Assembly: GCF_006538725.1 (NCBI RefSeq)
Contig: NZ_BJLQ01000012.1
Span: forward strand, 27,361 to 91,360
Direction: 5' to 3'
Source of the DNA: Cellulomonas gelida
Lineage (GTDB): Bacteria > Actinomycetota > Actinomycetes > Actinomycetales > Cellulomonadaceae
DNA: 64,000 nucleotides
Positions 1 to 7,163 of the stretch are shown in pieces. The notes below the pieces were generated by a model. That model ran no database searches. It was not told where the DNA came from and was given only the letters and a program-made list of their open reading frames with translations. Made by a program: the position numbers and the translations under genes. Within the stretch, counting starts at the first letter, position 1; every line of letters starts with the position of its first letter.

Positions 1-666
1 ATCAGCAGATCCACGTCTCTGACGTGGCTCACTGGCGGCAACTCCGGACTGTCCGGCGGCGACGGGTACAAGTCGTCGTTCGAGTCGTTGTGCCCGTTCC
101 CGGACGGCACGACGACGATCTGGCTCTGGACGTACCCGAACTGCACGTCCAGCTCGTGGTGGCTGCGGCTCGTCGCCTGGGTCGCGGTCGCGATCGGGTG
201 CGTGCTCGTGTGGCGCTGGATGCGCAGCCCGTGGGGCCGCGTGCTCAAGGGCGTGCGCGAGGACGAGGACGCGGTGCGCGCTCTCGGCAAGAACGTCTAC
301 GGCTACAAGATGCAGGCGCTCGTCCTCGGCGGCATCGGCGGTGCGATCGCGGGCATCTTCTACACGTTGCCGACCTCGGTCCAGGCGGATGCCATGGGCC
401 GCACGATGACCTTCAACATCTGGACGATCCTGCTTCTCGGCGGAGCCGCGACCGTGTTCGGACCGGTGCTCGGGTCGATCCTGCTGTGGACCGTGTTCAT
501 GCTCGTGAAGAGCGTGCTGCGCGACGCCGAGCTGTCGTTCATCTCCAGCACGCAGTCCGAGGCGTTCTCGTGGATGCTCGTCGGACTGACCCTCATGCTC
601 CTCGTGATCTTCCGGCCACAAGGAATCCTCGGCGACAAGAAGGAGCTGGCGATCGATGTCCGCTGA
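1..666 (+). CDS. livM: Branched-chain amino-acid ABC transporter permease LivM (3' part)
   Basis: The reading frame is already open at base 1, so the N-terminus lies outside the window; about 221 C-terminal residues are present. Hydrophobic segments (WWLRLVAWVAVAIGCVLVW, the glycine-rich LVLGGIGGAIAGIFY, and a final WMLVGLTLMLLVIF) alternate with a cytoplasmic loop containing VREDEDAVRALGKN, the coupling region typical of LivM/LivH permeases. The ending FRPQGILGDKKE is also typical of the family, which often ends in FRPxGLLG. The gene overlaps livG by 11 bases, so the two are co-translated. Expected role: one of two membrane subunits of the high-affinity leucine/isoleucine/valine importer (HAAT family). 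The livH partner would lie upstream, outside the window. Confidence 0.93.
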   Translation: MSRSTSLTWLTGGNSGLSGGDGYKSSFESLCPFPDGTTTIWLWTYPNCTSSSWWLRLVAWVAVAIGCVLVWRWMRSPWGRVLKGVREDEDAVRALGKNVYGYKMQALVLGGIGGAIAGIFYTLPTSVQADAMGRTMTFNIWTILLLGGAATVFGPVLGSILLWTVFMLVKSVLRDAELSFISSTQSEAFSWMLVGLTLMLLVIFRPQGILGDKKELAIDVR

Positions 667-1624
667 GACTCCCCCGAACCCCGCGCCCCGCGGTGACGGC
701 GACGCGCCGGCCCCGCCGCGCGAGCGCATCGCCCGGGAGCTGGCGGATGTGCCTCGCCTGCCCGGCGCGCCGAAGCCCGACCCGATCATCGTCGCCTCCG
801 GCGTCCGCCGGACCTTCGGCGGCATCCACGCGGTCGACGTCGAGCACCTCGAGGTGCAGCGCGGCGCGATCACGGCGCTGATCGGCCCGAACGGCGCGGG
901 CAAGACCACGCTGTTCAACCTGCTGACGGGCTTCGACCGCGCCGACGTCGGCGAGTGGTCCTTCGAGGGCCAGCCGGTCCACGGGCGGACCGCGGCCCGC
1001 ATGGCGGCGGCCGGGATGGTCCGCACGTTCCAGCTCACCAAGGCGCTGTCGCGCATGACCGTGATCGACAACATGCGCCTCGGTGCCACGGCCCAGCGCG
1101 GCGAGAACGTCCTGGCGTCGCTGCTCCCCACGCTCTGGCGGGGCCAGGAGGCCGACATCACGGCCCGTGCCTACGAGCTGCTCGAGCGCTTCAAGCTCGA
1201 CACCAAGGCGGACGACTTCGCCGGCAGCCTGTCCGGTGGTCAGCGCAAGCTCCTCGAGATGGCGCGCGCCCTGATGACCAGGCCCACCATGGTGATGCTC
1301 GACGAGCCCATGGCCGGGGTGAACCCCGCGCTCACGCAGTCGCTCCTGGGTCACATCCAGGGCCTGCGCGACGAGGGGATGACCGTCCTGTTCGTCGAGC
1401 ACGACATGCACATGGTCCGGCACATCTCCGACTGGGTCGTCGTCATGGCCGAGGGCCGCATCGTCGCCGAGGGGCCGCCCGAGACGATCATGCAGGACCA
1501 GGCCGTCGTCGACGCCTACCTGGGCGCGCACCACGACACGGACCTGGGCGACGACGCGTTGCTCGTCGACGACGTGGTCGAGCAGTACGAGGCAGAGGCC
1601 GAGGCCGAGGAGGCGACGCAGTGA
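656..1624 (+). CDS. livG: Branched-chain amino-acid ABC transporter ATP-binding protein LivG
   Basis: This 322-residue ABC ATPase has Walker A GPNGAGKT at 77-84, signature LSGGQ at 192-196, Walker B VMLDEP at 213-218 and the H-loop histidine at 249. The insertion between Walker A and the signature, with VRTFQLTKALSRMTVIDNM, is typical of LivG. It carries a proline-rich N-terminal extension of about 45 residues and an acidic C-terminal tail (Glu/Ala/Asp-rich), both longer than in enterobacterial LivG (about 255 residues). The ATG start overlaps the end of livM, and the TGA overlaps the GTG of livF, so livM-livG-livF is one translationally coupled unit. Role: one of two cytoplasmic ATPases driving branched-chain amino-acid import. 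Confidence 0.95.
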   Translation: MSAETPPNPAPRGDGDAPAPPRERIARELADVPRLPGAPKPDPIIVASGVRRTFGGIHAVDVEHLEVQRGAITALIGPNGAGKTTLFNLLTGFDRADVGEWSFEGQPVHGRTAARMAAAGMVRTFQLTKALSRMTVIDNMRLGATAQRGENVLASLLPTLWRGQEADITARAYELLERFKLDTKADDFAGSLSGGQRKLLEMARALMTRPTMVMLDEPMAGVNPALTQSLLGHIQGLRDEGMTVLFVEHDMHMVRHISDWVVVMAEGRIVAEGPPETIMQDQAVVDAYLGAHHDTDLGDDALLVDDVVEQYEAEAEAEEATQ

Positions 1625-2424
1625 CCACGCAGACCACGTCACCGGACGTGCACCGCGGCGCACCGGACGGCGAGCCGCTGCTCGACGCGGTCGACCTGTA
1701 CGCCGGCTACCTGCCGGGCGTCGACATCCTCAACGGCTGCAACCTCGTGCTGCACCCGGGCGAGCTCGTGGGGATCATCGGCCCCAACGGCGCGGGCAAG
1801 TCCACGCTGCTGAAGGCGCTGTTCGGGCTCGTGCCGATCCGCGAGGGCACGGTGACGCTCGGCGGAGACGAGATCACCAACCAGCGCGCCGACAAGCTCG
1901 TGCGCCGCGGCGTCGGCTTCGTCCCCCAGACGAACAACGTGTTCCCCTCGCTGACCATCGAGGAGAACCTGCAGATGGGGATCTTCCAGGACCACAAGCG
2001 GTTCGCGGAACGCTTCGAGTTCGTCACCGACATCTTCCCGGCCCTGGCCGAGCGCCGTCGGCAGCGTGCCGGCTCGCTGTCCGGGGGCGAGCGGCAGATG
2101 GTGGCCATGGGCCGCGCGCTCATGATGGAGCCGTCCGTGCTGCTGCTCGACGAGCCGTCGGCCGGGCTCTCCCCGGTCCGGCAGGACGAGGCGTTCCTGC
2201 GCACCCGCAAGATCAACAAGGCCGGGGTGTCGATCGTCATCGTCGAGCAGAACGCGCGGCGGTGCCTGCAGATCTGCGACCGCGCGTACGTGCTGGACCA
2301 GGGCCGCAACGCCTACTCCGGCCCCGGCCGCGAGCTCATGCACGACCCGAAGGTCATCCAGCTCTACCTCGGCACCCTCGCGACCGATGTCGAGGCCGCC
2401 GCCAAGGACACGACGACGGACTGA
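1621..2424 (+). CDS. livF: Branched-chain amino-acid ABC transporter ATP-binding protein LivF
   Basis: This 267-residue ABC ATPase starts at a GTG inside the GTGA overlap with the livG stop. Walker A GPNGAGKS lies at 54-61, signature LSGGE at 153-157 and Walker B VLLLDEP at 173-179. The segment VGFVPQTNNVFPSLTIEENLQMG is a LivF hallmark. The frame is open far upstream inside livG, but residues before the GTG do not resemble the family. It is the second ATPase subunit of the importer. The transcription unit ends at the hairpin 2445-2476, 20 bases after the stop. Confidence 0.94.
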   Translation: MTTQTTSPDVHRGAPDGEPLLDAVDLYAGYLPGVDILNGCNLVLHPGELVGIIGPNGAGKSTLLKALFGLVPIREGTVTLGGDEITNQRADKLVRRGVGFVPQTNNVFPSLTIEENLQMGIFQDHKRFAERFEFVTDIFPALAERRRQRAGSLSGGERQMVAMGRALMMEPSVLLLDEPSAGLSPVRQDEAFLRTRKINKAGVSIVIVEQNARRCLQICDRAYVLDQGRNAYSGPGRELMHDPKVIQLYLGTLATDVEAAAKDTTTD

Positions 2425-2444
2425 CCTCCCGCCGCGAGACGCGA

Positions 2445-2476
2445 GGGGCTCGGGCAGCTGCGGCCGCCCGAGCCCC
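2445..2476 (+). terminator. Intrinsic-type terminator hairpin after livF
   Basis: An 11-bp perfect stem (GGGGCTCGGGC with GCCCGAGCCCC) encloses a 10-base loop, 20 bases after the livF stop, and is followed by CTTCGTCGT. There is no true U-run, which is common for actinobacterial terminators. Confidence 0.75.
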
Positions 2477-2540
2477 TTCGTCGTCCCCAGCGCGTTCGCC
2501 CGGGCCGGCCGTCGTCGTCCGCGCACGTCGCGCGTGGACA

Positions 2541-2583
2541 GACGTCGGCCCCGGTGGTCTCGATGACCACCGGGGCCGACGTC
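2541..2583 (-). terminator. Terminator hairpin after livK
   Basis: A perfect 18-bp stem (arms 2541-2558 and 2566-2583) with a 7-base loop begins 17 bases past the livK stop on the minus strand. Because livF and livK converge here, it can also serve as a backstop for transcription leaving livF. Confidence 0.8.
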
Positions 2584-2600
2584 GTCAACTCAGCGCAGGA

Positions 2601-3908
2601 TCACTCCGCGACGGAACCCTCCACGGCCTTCTGCCAGGTGTAGGTGTTGTCGTCGTTGTACTGGAAGATCCCGATGAACGCCGACGACGGGTCGTTGTCG
2701 GCGTTGAACGGGCCAGCACCGGAGACAGCCTTATAGTCGATGTCCTCACCTGCAGTGATCAGGTCGGCACACTCCTTGAAGCCCTCGCACTCCGTGCCGC
2801 CGTCCGCACCCGAGACAGCCGCCATGTTCTTCTGGATCGTGGCACCGTCGACGCCGCCTCCCTTGAGCGCGGCGAGAGCGATCAGGATGGCCGCGTCGTA
2901 CGACTCCGGGCCGTAGGCGTAGTCCTTCAGGGCCGGGTCGACGGACAGCATGCGGTCCTTGAAGGCCTCGTCCGGGTAGGCGCCGGGGGTGGTTCCCTGC
3001 GTCTTCCACGCTGCGAGCGTGCCTGCCTCGAAGTCCTTCGAGTAGTCGGCCGTGTTGCCGTCGACCATGTAGACGCGACCGGTGAAGCCCGCCGCGACGA
3101 GCTCGGGGATGATCGACTTGGTCTGCTCGAACGCGATGATCGCAATCGCCTCGGGCGCGCCGCCACCGTTCGACGTCATGACGCCCGCGACCGGGTCCGC
3201 GAACGACGAGGCCGTCGGGTCGAACTCCTCGGTCTTGTTGCCGTAGGTGATCGTGCCGCCGGCTCCCTCGACCGTCGCCTTCACGACGTCGCGCAGCGAG
3301 GTGCCGTACTCCTCGTTGAAGACGAGGACGCCGAGCTTCTCGACACCGTCCTCGAGGATGAGGTTGCCGAGCGCCGAGCCCTGGACGGTGTCCGGCGGCG
3401 CGGTACGGAAGTAGAACGGGCTGTAGCCGGACAGGCTCGTCGCCGTGTTGGCGGGCGAGACCATCACGACATTCGCGTTCGTGATGTCGTCGACGACCAG
3501 CTGCGTGACCGACGACGAGGCAGCACCGATGACGGCCTGGACGCCCTGGCTCTGCAGGTCGGTCCAGGACTGCGGAGCGACGTCGGCGTGGTCGGCATCC
3601 GAGGAGTCGGCGTGCTTGACGACGACGTCCTTCCCGTTGATGCCGCCGTTCTCGTTGATCTCCTTGACCGCCAGGTCGACGCCGGCGATCTCGGGCGGGC
3701 CGAGGAACGCGAGCGAGCCGGTCTGGGGCAGGAGGGTGCCGATGGTCAGCGCACCGCTCGTGTCGCCGCCCGAGCCGGCGTCCTTCGTCGTGGCGGCTGC
3801 TCCGGGCGTCTCGTCGTCGGACGAGCCACTGTTGCCGCAGGCGGTCAGGACCAGCGCGACAGCACCGGCCAGAGCTGCGGCCTTCATCGCGTGATGAGAA
3901 CGAACCAT
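2601..3908 (-). CDS. livK: Branched-chain amino-acid ABC transporter substrate-binding lipoprotein
   Basis: This 435-residue protein has a lipoprotein signal peptide: basic start, hydrophobic stretch AALAGAVALVLTAC, and lipobox LTAC with the lipidated cysteine at position 24. A Ser/Gly/Asp-rich linker and a periplasmic-binding-protein type 1 fold follow (TIGTLLPQTGSLAFLGPPEIAGVDLAV, then VIGAASSSV). An SD-like GAGAGG lies about 10 bases upstream of the ATG. It should capture the amino acid outside the membrane and deliver it to LivHMGF. It is encoded convergently to livMGF, so it has its own promoter in 3909-4154 and its own terminator. The ligand could be another amino acid or amide; the fold alone does not decide. 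Confidence 0.92.
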   Translation of the reverse strand: MVRSHHAMKAAALAGAVALVLTACGNSGSSDDETPGAAATTKDAGSGGDTSGALTIGTLLPQTGSLAFLGPPEIAGVDLAVKEINENGGINGKDVVVKHADSSDADHADVAPQSWTDLQSQGVQAVIGAASSSVTQLVVDDITNANVVMVSPANTATSLSGYSPFYFRTAPPDTVQGSALGNLILEDGVEKLGVLVFNEEYGTSLRDVVKATVEGAGGTITYGNKTEEFDPTASSFADPVAGVMTSNGGGAPEAIAIIAFEQTKSIIPELVAAGFTGRVYMVDGNTADYSKDFEAGTLAAWKTQGTTPGAYPDEAFKDRMLSVDPALKDYAYGPESYDAAILIALAALKGGGVDGATIQKNMAAVSGADGGTECEGFKECADLITAGEDIDYKAVSGAGPFNADNDPSSAFIGIFQYNDDNTYTWQKAVEGSVAE

Positions 3909-4154
3909 GGGCGTTCAACCTCTCCGTGAGGAATGCGTCCCGGGGCCCGAAGGCATCGGTCCCCGTGCAACGTGACGCGACGGTAACCATCGTTTGTATC
4001 CGGGATGTATCCGCCAAGATTGCGCGCTGCTTCGTTGCCAACCTGTGATGAAACCGCTCACCCGAAAGGGCCTGTTCGCTTGCTGAGACGTGTGCTCTCG
4101 GCCTTGGAGACGGTTCGGGGCGCCTCAGGGCGCTCGTCGGGCGACAATCGGCGG

Positions 4155-4952
4155 ATGCGGCTGGTGACCTTCAACGTGCAGCACGGCCGGACGCTGGACT
4201 CGCGTCGGGTCGACGTGAGTCGCTTCGCGGACGCGATCCGGGCGCTCGACGCGGACGTCCTCGCGCTGCAAGAGGTCGACCACCGCCAGCTCCGCTCCGG
4301 GCGTGCGGACCTCACCGCAGTCGCGGCCGACGCGATGGGCGCGCGCGACGCGCGGCTGTCGGTGACGCTGCGCGGTCCGGTGGGGCTGTGGCGTGAAGGA
4401 CGGTACGACGAACCCAGCGCGGCACCGCCTCCCGGTGCGGCCTACGGGGTGGCGCTGCTCTCGCGCTACCCCGCCACGGCGTGGCGCACGGTGCGGCTCC
4501 CCCGGCGACGCGGCGTCGTCTGGGCGCACCGCTCGGGCCGGCGGCTGCCCCGACCGCTGCACGACCACCCTCGCGCCGCGATCGTCGCGCAGCTCGCCAC
4601 ACCGGACGGCCCGCTGACCGTCGTCTGCACGCACCTGTCGTTCCTGTCGGGTCAGAACGCGGTCCAGGCGCGCCACCTCGTCGAGGCCGTCGCCGACCTG
4701 CCGCGGCCGCTCGTCCTCATGGGCGACCTCAACCTCGGGCCGACGACCGCCGCGCGCACGACCGGGATGTCGTCCCTTGCCGACGCGCCGACCTACCCCG
4801 TGCACGCGCCGACCGCACAGATCGACCACGTGCTCGGCGACGGGCACGTGGTTGCGACCGGTCCGGCCCGGTCGGTGGACACCGGGGTGTCCGACCACCG
4901 CGCGCTCGTCGTCGACGTCACGCTCGCGCCGGGTGCGGCCCCGCACGACTGA
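4155..4952 (+). CDS. Endonuclease/exonuclease/phosphatase-family protein
   Basis: This 265-residue enzyme has the full set of EEP (DNase I-like) metal and catalytic motifs: Asn7 in FNVQHG, Glu40 in LALQEVD, His160 in CTHLS, Asp191 and Asn193 in MGDLNLGP, and Asp248-His249 in SDHRAL. The start was placed at the ATG giving MRLVTFNVQHG because the first motif then sits at the N-terminus as in the family; the upstream extension has no similarity. No Shine-Dalgarno is evident. GACAAT lies 6 bases before the ATG, compatible with a leaderless transcript. No signal peptide is seen, so it should be cytoplasmic. The substrate (nucleic acid, phosphoinositide or other phosphodiester) cannot be told from sequence. 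Confidence 0.85.
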   Translation: MRLVTFNVQHGRTLDSRRVDVSRFADAIRALDADVLALQEVDHRQLRSGRADLTAVAADAMGARDARLSVTLRGPVGLWREGRYDEPSAAPPPGAAYGVALLSRYPATAWRTVRLPRRRGVVWAHRSGRRLPRPLHDHPRAAIVAQLATPDGPLTVVCTHLSFLSGQNAVQARHLVEAVADLPRPLVLMGDLNLGPTTAARTTGMSSLADAPTYPVHAPTAQIDHVLGDGHVVATGPARSVDTGVSDHRALVVDVTLAPGAAPHD

Positions 4953-4996
4953 GCCCCCGCCCGCGCCCGGTCGTGGACCGGTGCGGACGGGGGCTC
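4951..4996. terminator. Bidirectional terminator hairpin
   Basis: A 14-base arm at 4951-4964 pairs with 4983-4996 (GAGCCCCCG against CGGGGGCTC, one internal mismatch). It begins in the stop codon of the EEP gene and lies 21 bases past the stop of the convergent response-regulator gene, so it can terminate both. Confidence 0.7.
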
Positions 4997-5017
4997 AGGA
5001 GCCGTGGGGCTCGGGTC

Positions 5018-5692
5018 TCAGGAACCGCCACCGATCTGCTCGATCACGGCGTCGGCGACCTCGCGCATCGTCAGGCGACGATCCATCGACGTCTTCTGGA
5101 TCCACCGGAACGACTCGGGCTCGGTCATGCCCTTGGTCATCAGCAGACCCTTCGCGCGGTCGACGCGCTTGCGGGTCTCGAACCGCTCGGAGAGGTCGGC
5201 GACCTCCGACTCGAGCGCGCTGATCTGCGCGTACCGCGAGATCGCGATCTCGACGGCCGGCAGCAGGTCCGCCGGGGAGAACGGCTTGACGACGTACGCC
5301 ATCGCGCCGGCGTCCCGCGCACGCTCGACCAGCTCGGTCTGCGAGAACGCCGTCAGCAGGACGACCGGGGCGACGTGCTCCTTCGCGATGCGCTCGGCCG
5401 CGGAGATCCCGTCGAGCACCGGCATCTTGACGTCCATGACGACGACGTCGGGCTTGAGCTCGACGGCCAGGGCGACCGCCTGCTCGCCGTCTCCCGCTTC
5501 ACCGACCACGTCGAAGCCCGCGTCGCGGAGCGTCTCGACGACGTCCATACGGATCAGGGCCTCGTCCTCGGCGACGACGGCACGCCGAGCCTTGCGCCCG
5601 CTCGACGGCGCGCTGGAGGCCGTTGCGGGCAGGTCCAGGTCTTCGGGAGTTGCCTGGACAGGATCGGGGGTGGCGTCCTTGGTCACGGACAC
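5018..5692 (-). CDS. pdtaR: ANTAR-domain response regulator (PdtaR type)
   Basis: This 224-residue two-domain regulator has an N-terminal receiver with acidic pocket AEDE (41-44), phospho-acceptor Asp87 in VVMDVKMP, and Lys136 in VVKPFSP. A coiled-coil segment (about 155-178) joins it to a C-terminal ANTAR RNA-binding domain containing RAKGLLM and ending in the helix with VADAVIEQ. ANTAR proteins bind paired hairpins in mRNA leaders and prevent premature termination; PdtaR of mycobacteria is phosphorylated by the PdtaS kinase, which is not in this window. The start is uncertain between in-frame GTGs at 5692 and 5686, neither with a good SD. Its place next to liv transporter genes and a tRNA-Leu recurs in actinobacteria, as I recall. 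Confidence 0.9.
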   Translation of the reverse strand: MSVTKDATPDPVQATPEDLDLPATASSAPSSGRKARRAVVAEDEALIRMDVVETLRDAGFDVVGEAGDGEQAVALAVELKPDVVVMDVKMPVLDGISAAERIAKEHVAPVVLLTAFSQTELVERARDAGAMAYVVKPFSPADLLPAVEIAISRYAQISALESEVADLSERFETRKRVDRAKGLLMTKGMTEPESFRWIQKTSMDRRLTMREVADAVIEQIGGGS

Positions 5693-5798
5693 AGCGTAGT
5701 GGCCCGCTGCCTCGTCGCACGGCCTGCGCGCCGTGTGAGCCCGTTCACGCCCCGACGAGCGCTCGGCACGCGCGGGTGCGTCGATATGCTGTTCCGCG

Positions 5799-5872
5799 GC
5801 CCCGATAGCCCAACCGGCAGAGGCGTTCGGCTCAAACCCGATCCAGTGTGGGTTCGAATCCCACTCGGGGCA
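5799..5872 (+). tRNA. tRNA-Leu (anticodon CAA), class I-type body
   Basis: A complete 74-nt cloverleaf can be drawn: acceptor GCCCCGA/TCGGGGC, 3-bp D stem, anticodon stem TTCGG/CCGAT with a T-T mismatch at its base, loop CTCAAAC (T33, anticodon C-A-A at 5833-5835, A37), variable loop CCAGT of 5 nt, T stem GTGGG/CCCAC with loop TTCGAAT, and discriminator A. CCA is not encoded. CAA reads the leucine codon UUG. Bacterial tRNA-Leu is normally class II with a long variable arm, which is absent here. The A15-T48 pair and the GG of the D loop are present, so the fold looks intact. It is divergent from the ANTAR regulator. Confidence 0.85.
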
Positions 5873-5966
5873 CCGTGGGAAGTTGTGCTGACCTGCAAGG
5901 ACGCGCGTGGGAGCACCCTTCGGGCCAGGACGCGGCGTCCCGGTCCAGGTGATGCACGCTCGATCA

Positions 5967-7082
5967 TCACGGAACGACGTCCGACGGCTCGCGCGGCACA
6001 CCCGCGGCCGCGAGGGCTGCGTCGACCTGTGCCTGGACGTGCCGCGCGGAACGCCTGCGCAGCCAGCGAACCAGGACGACGACCGAGAGGACGACGAGCA
6101 CCAGCCCCAGCTGCGTCCACGGCGGCGTCCACACCGTGATCGCGGACGAGGTCCGTTCGAGCGCCACGTCGACGACGTCCTCCCCCACGACGAGCGGCGT
6201 GACGTCGATGCCGCCGTCCGCCCGGACCAGCGGCCACGCCGGCAGGGTCGTCTCCACGACGGCCGAGCGGTCGGGCAGCACCTCACGGATCTCGGTCACG
6301 GCCTCGGCGCTGCCGACGCCACCTGGTCCGGCGAGGTGCACGGTGGACCGGGCGCCGAGCCGTACGTCGCCTGCGTTGCGCACGACGTACCGGACCCGCA
6401 CGGTCCCTGGTGCGAACGGGTTCCAGGAGGGTTCCCAACGCGCGTCGACGTCGTCGGCGACCACCGCAGCGTCGATCTGCCCGGTGACGCGCAGGTGCAG
6501 CCGCGTGCCGACCCGGGCAGCGAGCCGGACCTCGGAGCCGCCGCCGACGAGCTCGGCGACCACGCCCGCGGGGTGGTCGCCCGGCGTCGCGTCGGCGGGC
6601 ACGCTCACCGTCACGGGGATCGTCACGGTCGAGGACGGACCGAGGGTCAGCTGCAGGCGGCCGTCGTCGAGCCGCTCGGCCCCCTCGGGCTGACCCAGGT
6701 CGACCCACGCGCCCGCGTCCTGACGGCTGCCGTCGCCGGGCGGTACGTCGAAGTCGCCGGAGTCGCCCACCACCCCGTCGCCCGCGTACACGACGAACGT
6801 GGCCTCGCGGTCGCTGAAGTTGGTCAGCGCGACGTGCTCCTCGACGGTCTCACCGGGGTCGAGGGTGTGCCTGAGCGAGATCCGGCCGTCCGGTCCGTCG
6901 GCCGAGGCCGGCTGCACGGTCCAGGTGACGGTGCCGCTCGGTGGGGGCGTCGCCGTGTCACGCAGCTCGGGTGCGGCCACGACGGGGAGGGCCGGACCGA
7001 TCAGCGACGCGGACGCGGCGAGAACGACGAGGAGAAGGACGCGCCGGAGCGGGACGGCGGCGCGGTGAGTGGCGGTGCGCAT
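5967..7082 (-). CDS. DUF916-type (WxL-associated) cell-surface membrane protein
   Basis: This 371-residue protein has a signal peptide (basic start, LLLVVLAASASLIG, cleavage near VVAAPE). Two beta-rich modules follow, with the DUF916-like features LRHTLDPGETVEEHVALTNFS and ADATPGDHPAGVVAEL. Near the C-terminus are one membrane segment (LGLVLVVLSVVVLVRW) and a basic cytoplasmic tail. In Firmicutes, DUF916 proteins are encoded with WxL-domain proteins and bind them or peptidoglycan. Here the neighbour just upstream on the same strand ends in a WxL-like domain, which supports the call. The start is the ATG preceded by GGGAGA at 5 bases. It is probably co-transcribed with the esterase gene, subject to the hairpin at 7097-7139. 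Ligand unknown. Confidence 0.75.
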   Translation of the reverse strand: MRTATHRAAVPLRRVLLLVVLAASASLIGPALPVVAAPELRDTATPPPSGTVTWTVQPASADGPDGRISLRHTLDPGETVEEHVALTNFSDREATFVVYAGDGVVGDSGDFDVPPGDGSRQDAGAWVDLGQPEGAERLDDGRLQLTLGPSSTVTIPVTVSVPADATPGDHPAGVVAELVGGGSEVRLAARVGTRLHLRVTGQIDAAVVADDVDARWEPSWNPFAPGTVRVRYVVRNAGDVRLGARSTVHLAGPGGVGSAEAVTEIREVLPDRSAVVETTLPAWPLVRADGGIDVTPLVVGEDVVDVALERTSSAITVWTPPWTQLGLVLVVLSVVVLVRWLRRRSARHVQAQVDAALAAAGVPREPSDVVP

Positions 7083-7096
7083 GGTGTCTCCCAGGG

Positions 7097-7139
7097 CCGC
7101 CGCGCGGTGGGACACGCGTAGGTGCCCACCGCGCGGCGG
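7097..7139 (-). terminator. 15-bp hairpin between the esterase and DUF916 genes
   Basis: Perfect 15-bp arms (7097-7111 and 7125-7139) enclose a 13-base loop. It lies 25 bases past the esterase stop and 15 bases before the ATG of the DUF916 gene, close to its ribosome-binding site. It could be a partial terminator setting the ratio of the two products, or a translation-control hairpin. Confidence 0.55.
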
Positions 7140-7163
7140 TCGGTGCTGGTGGTTCCGGACCGG

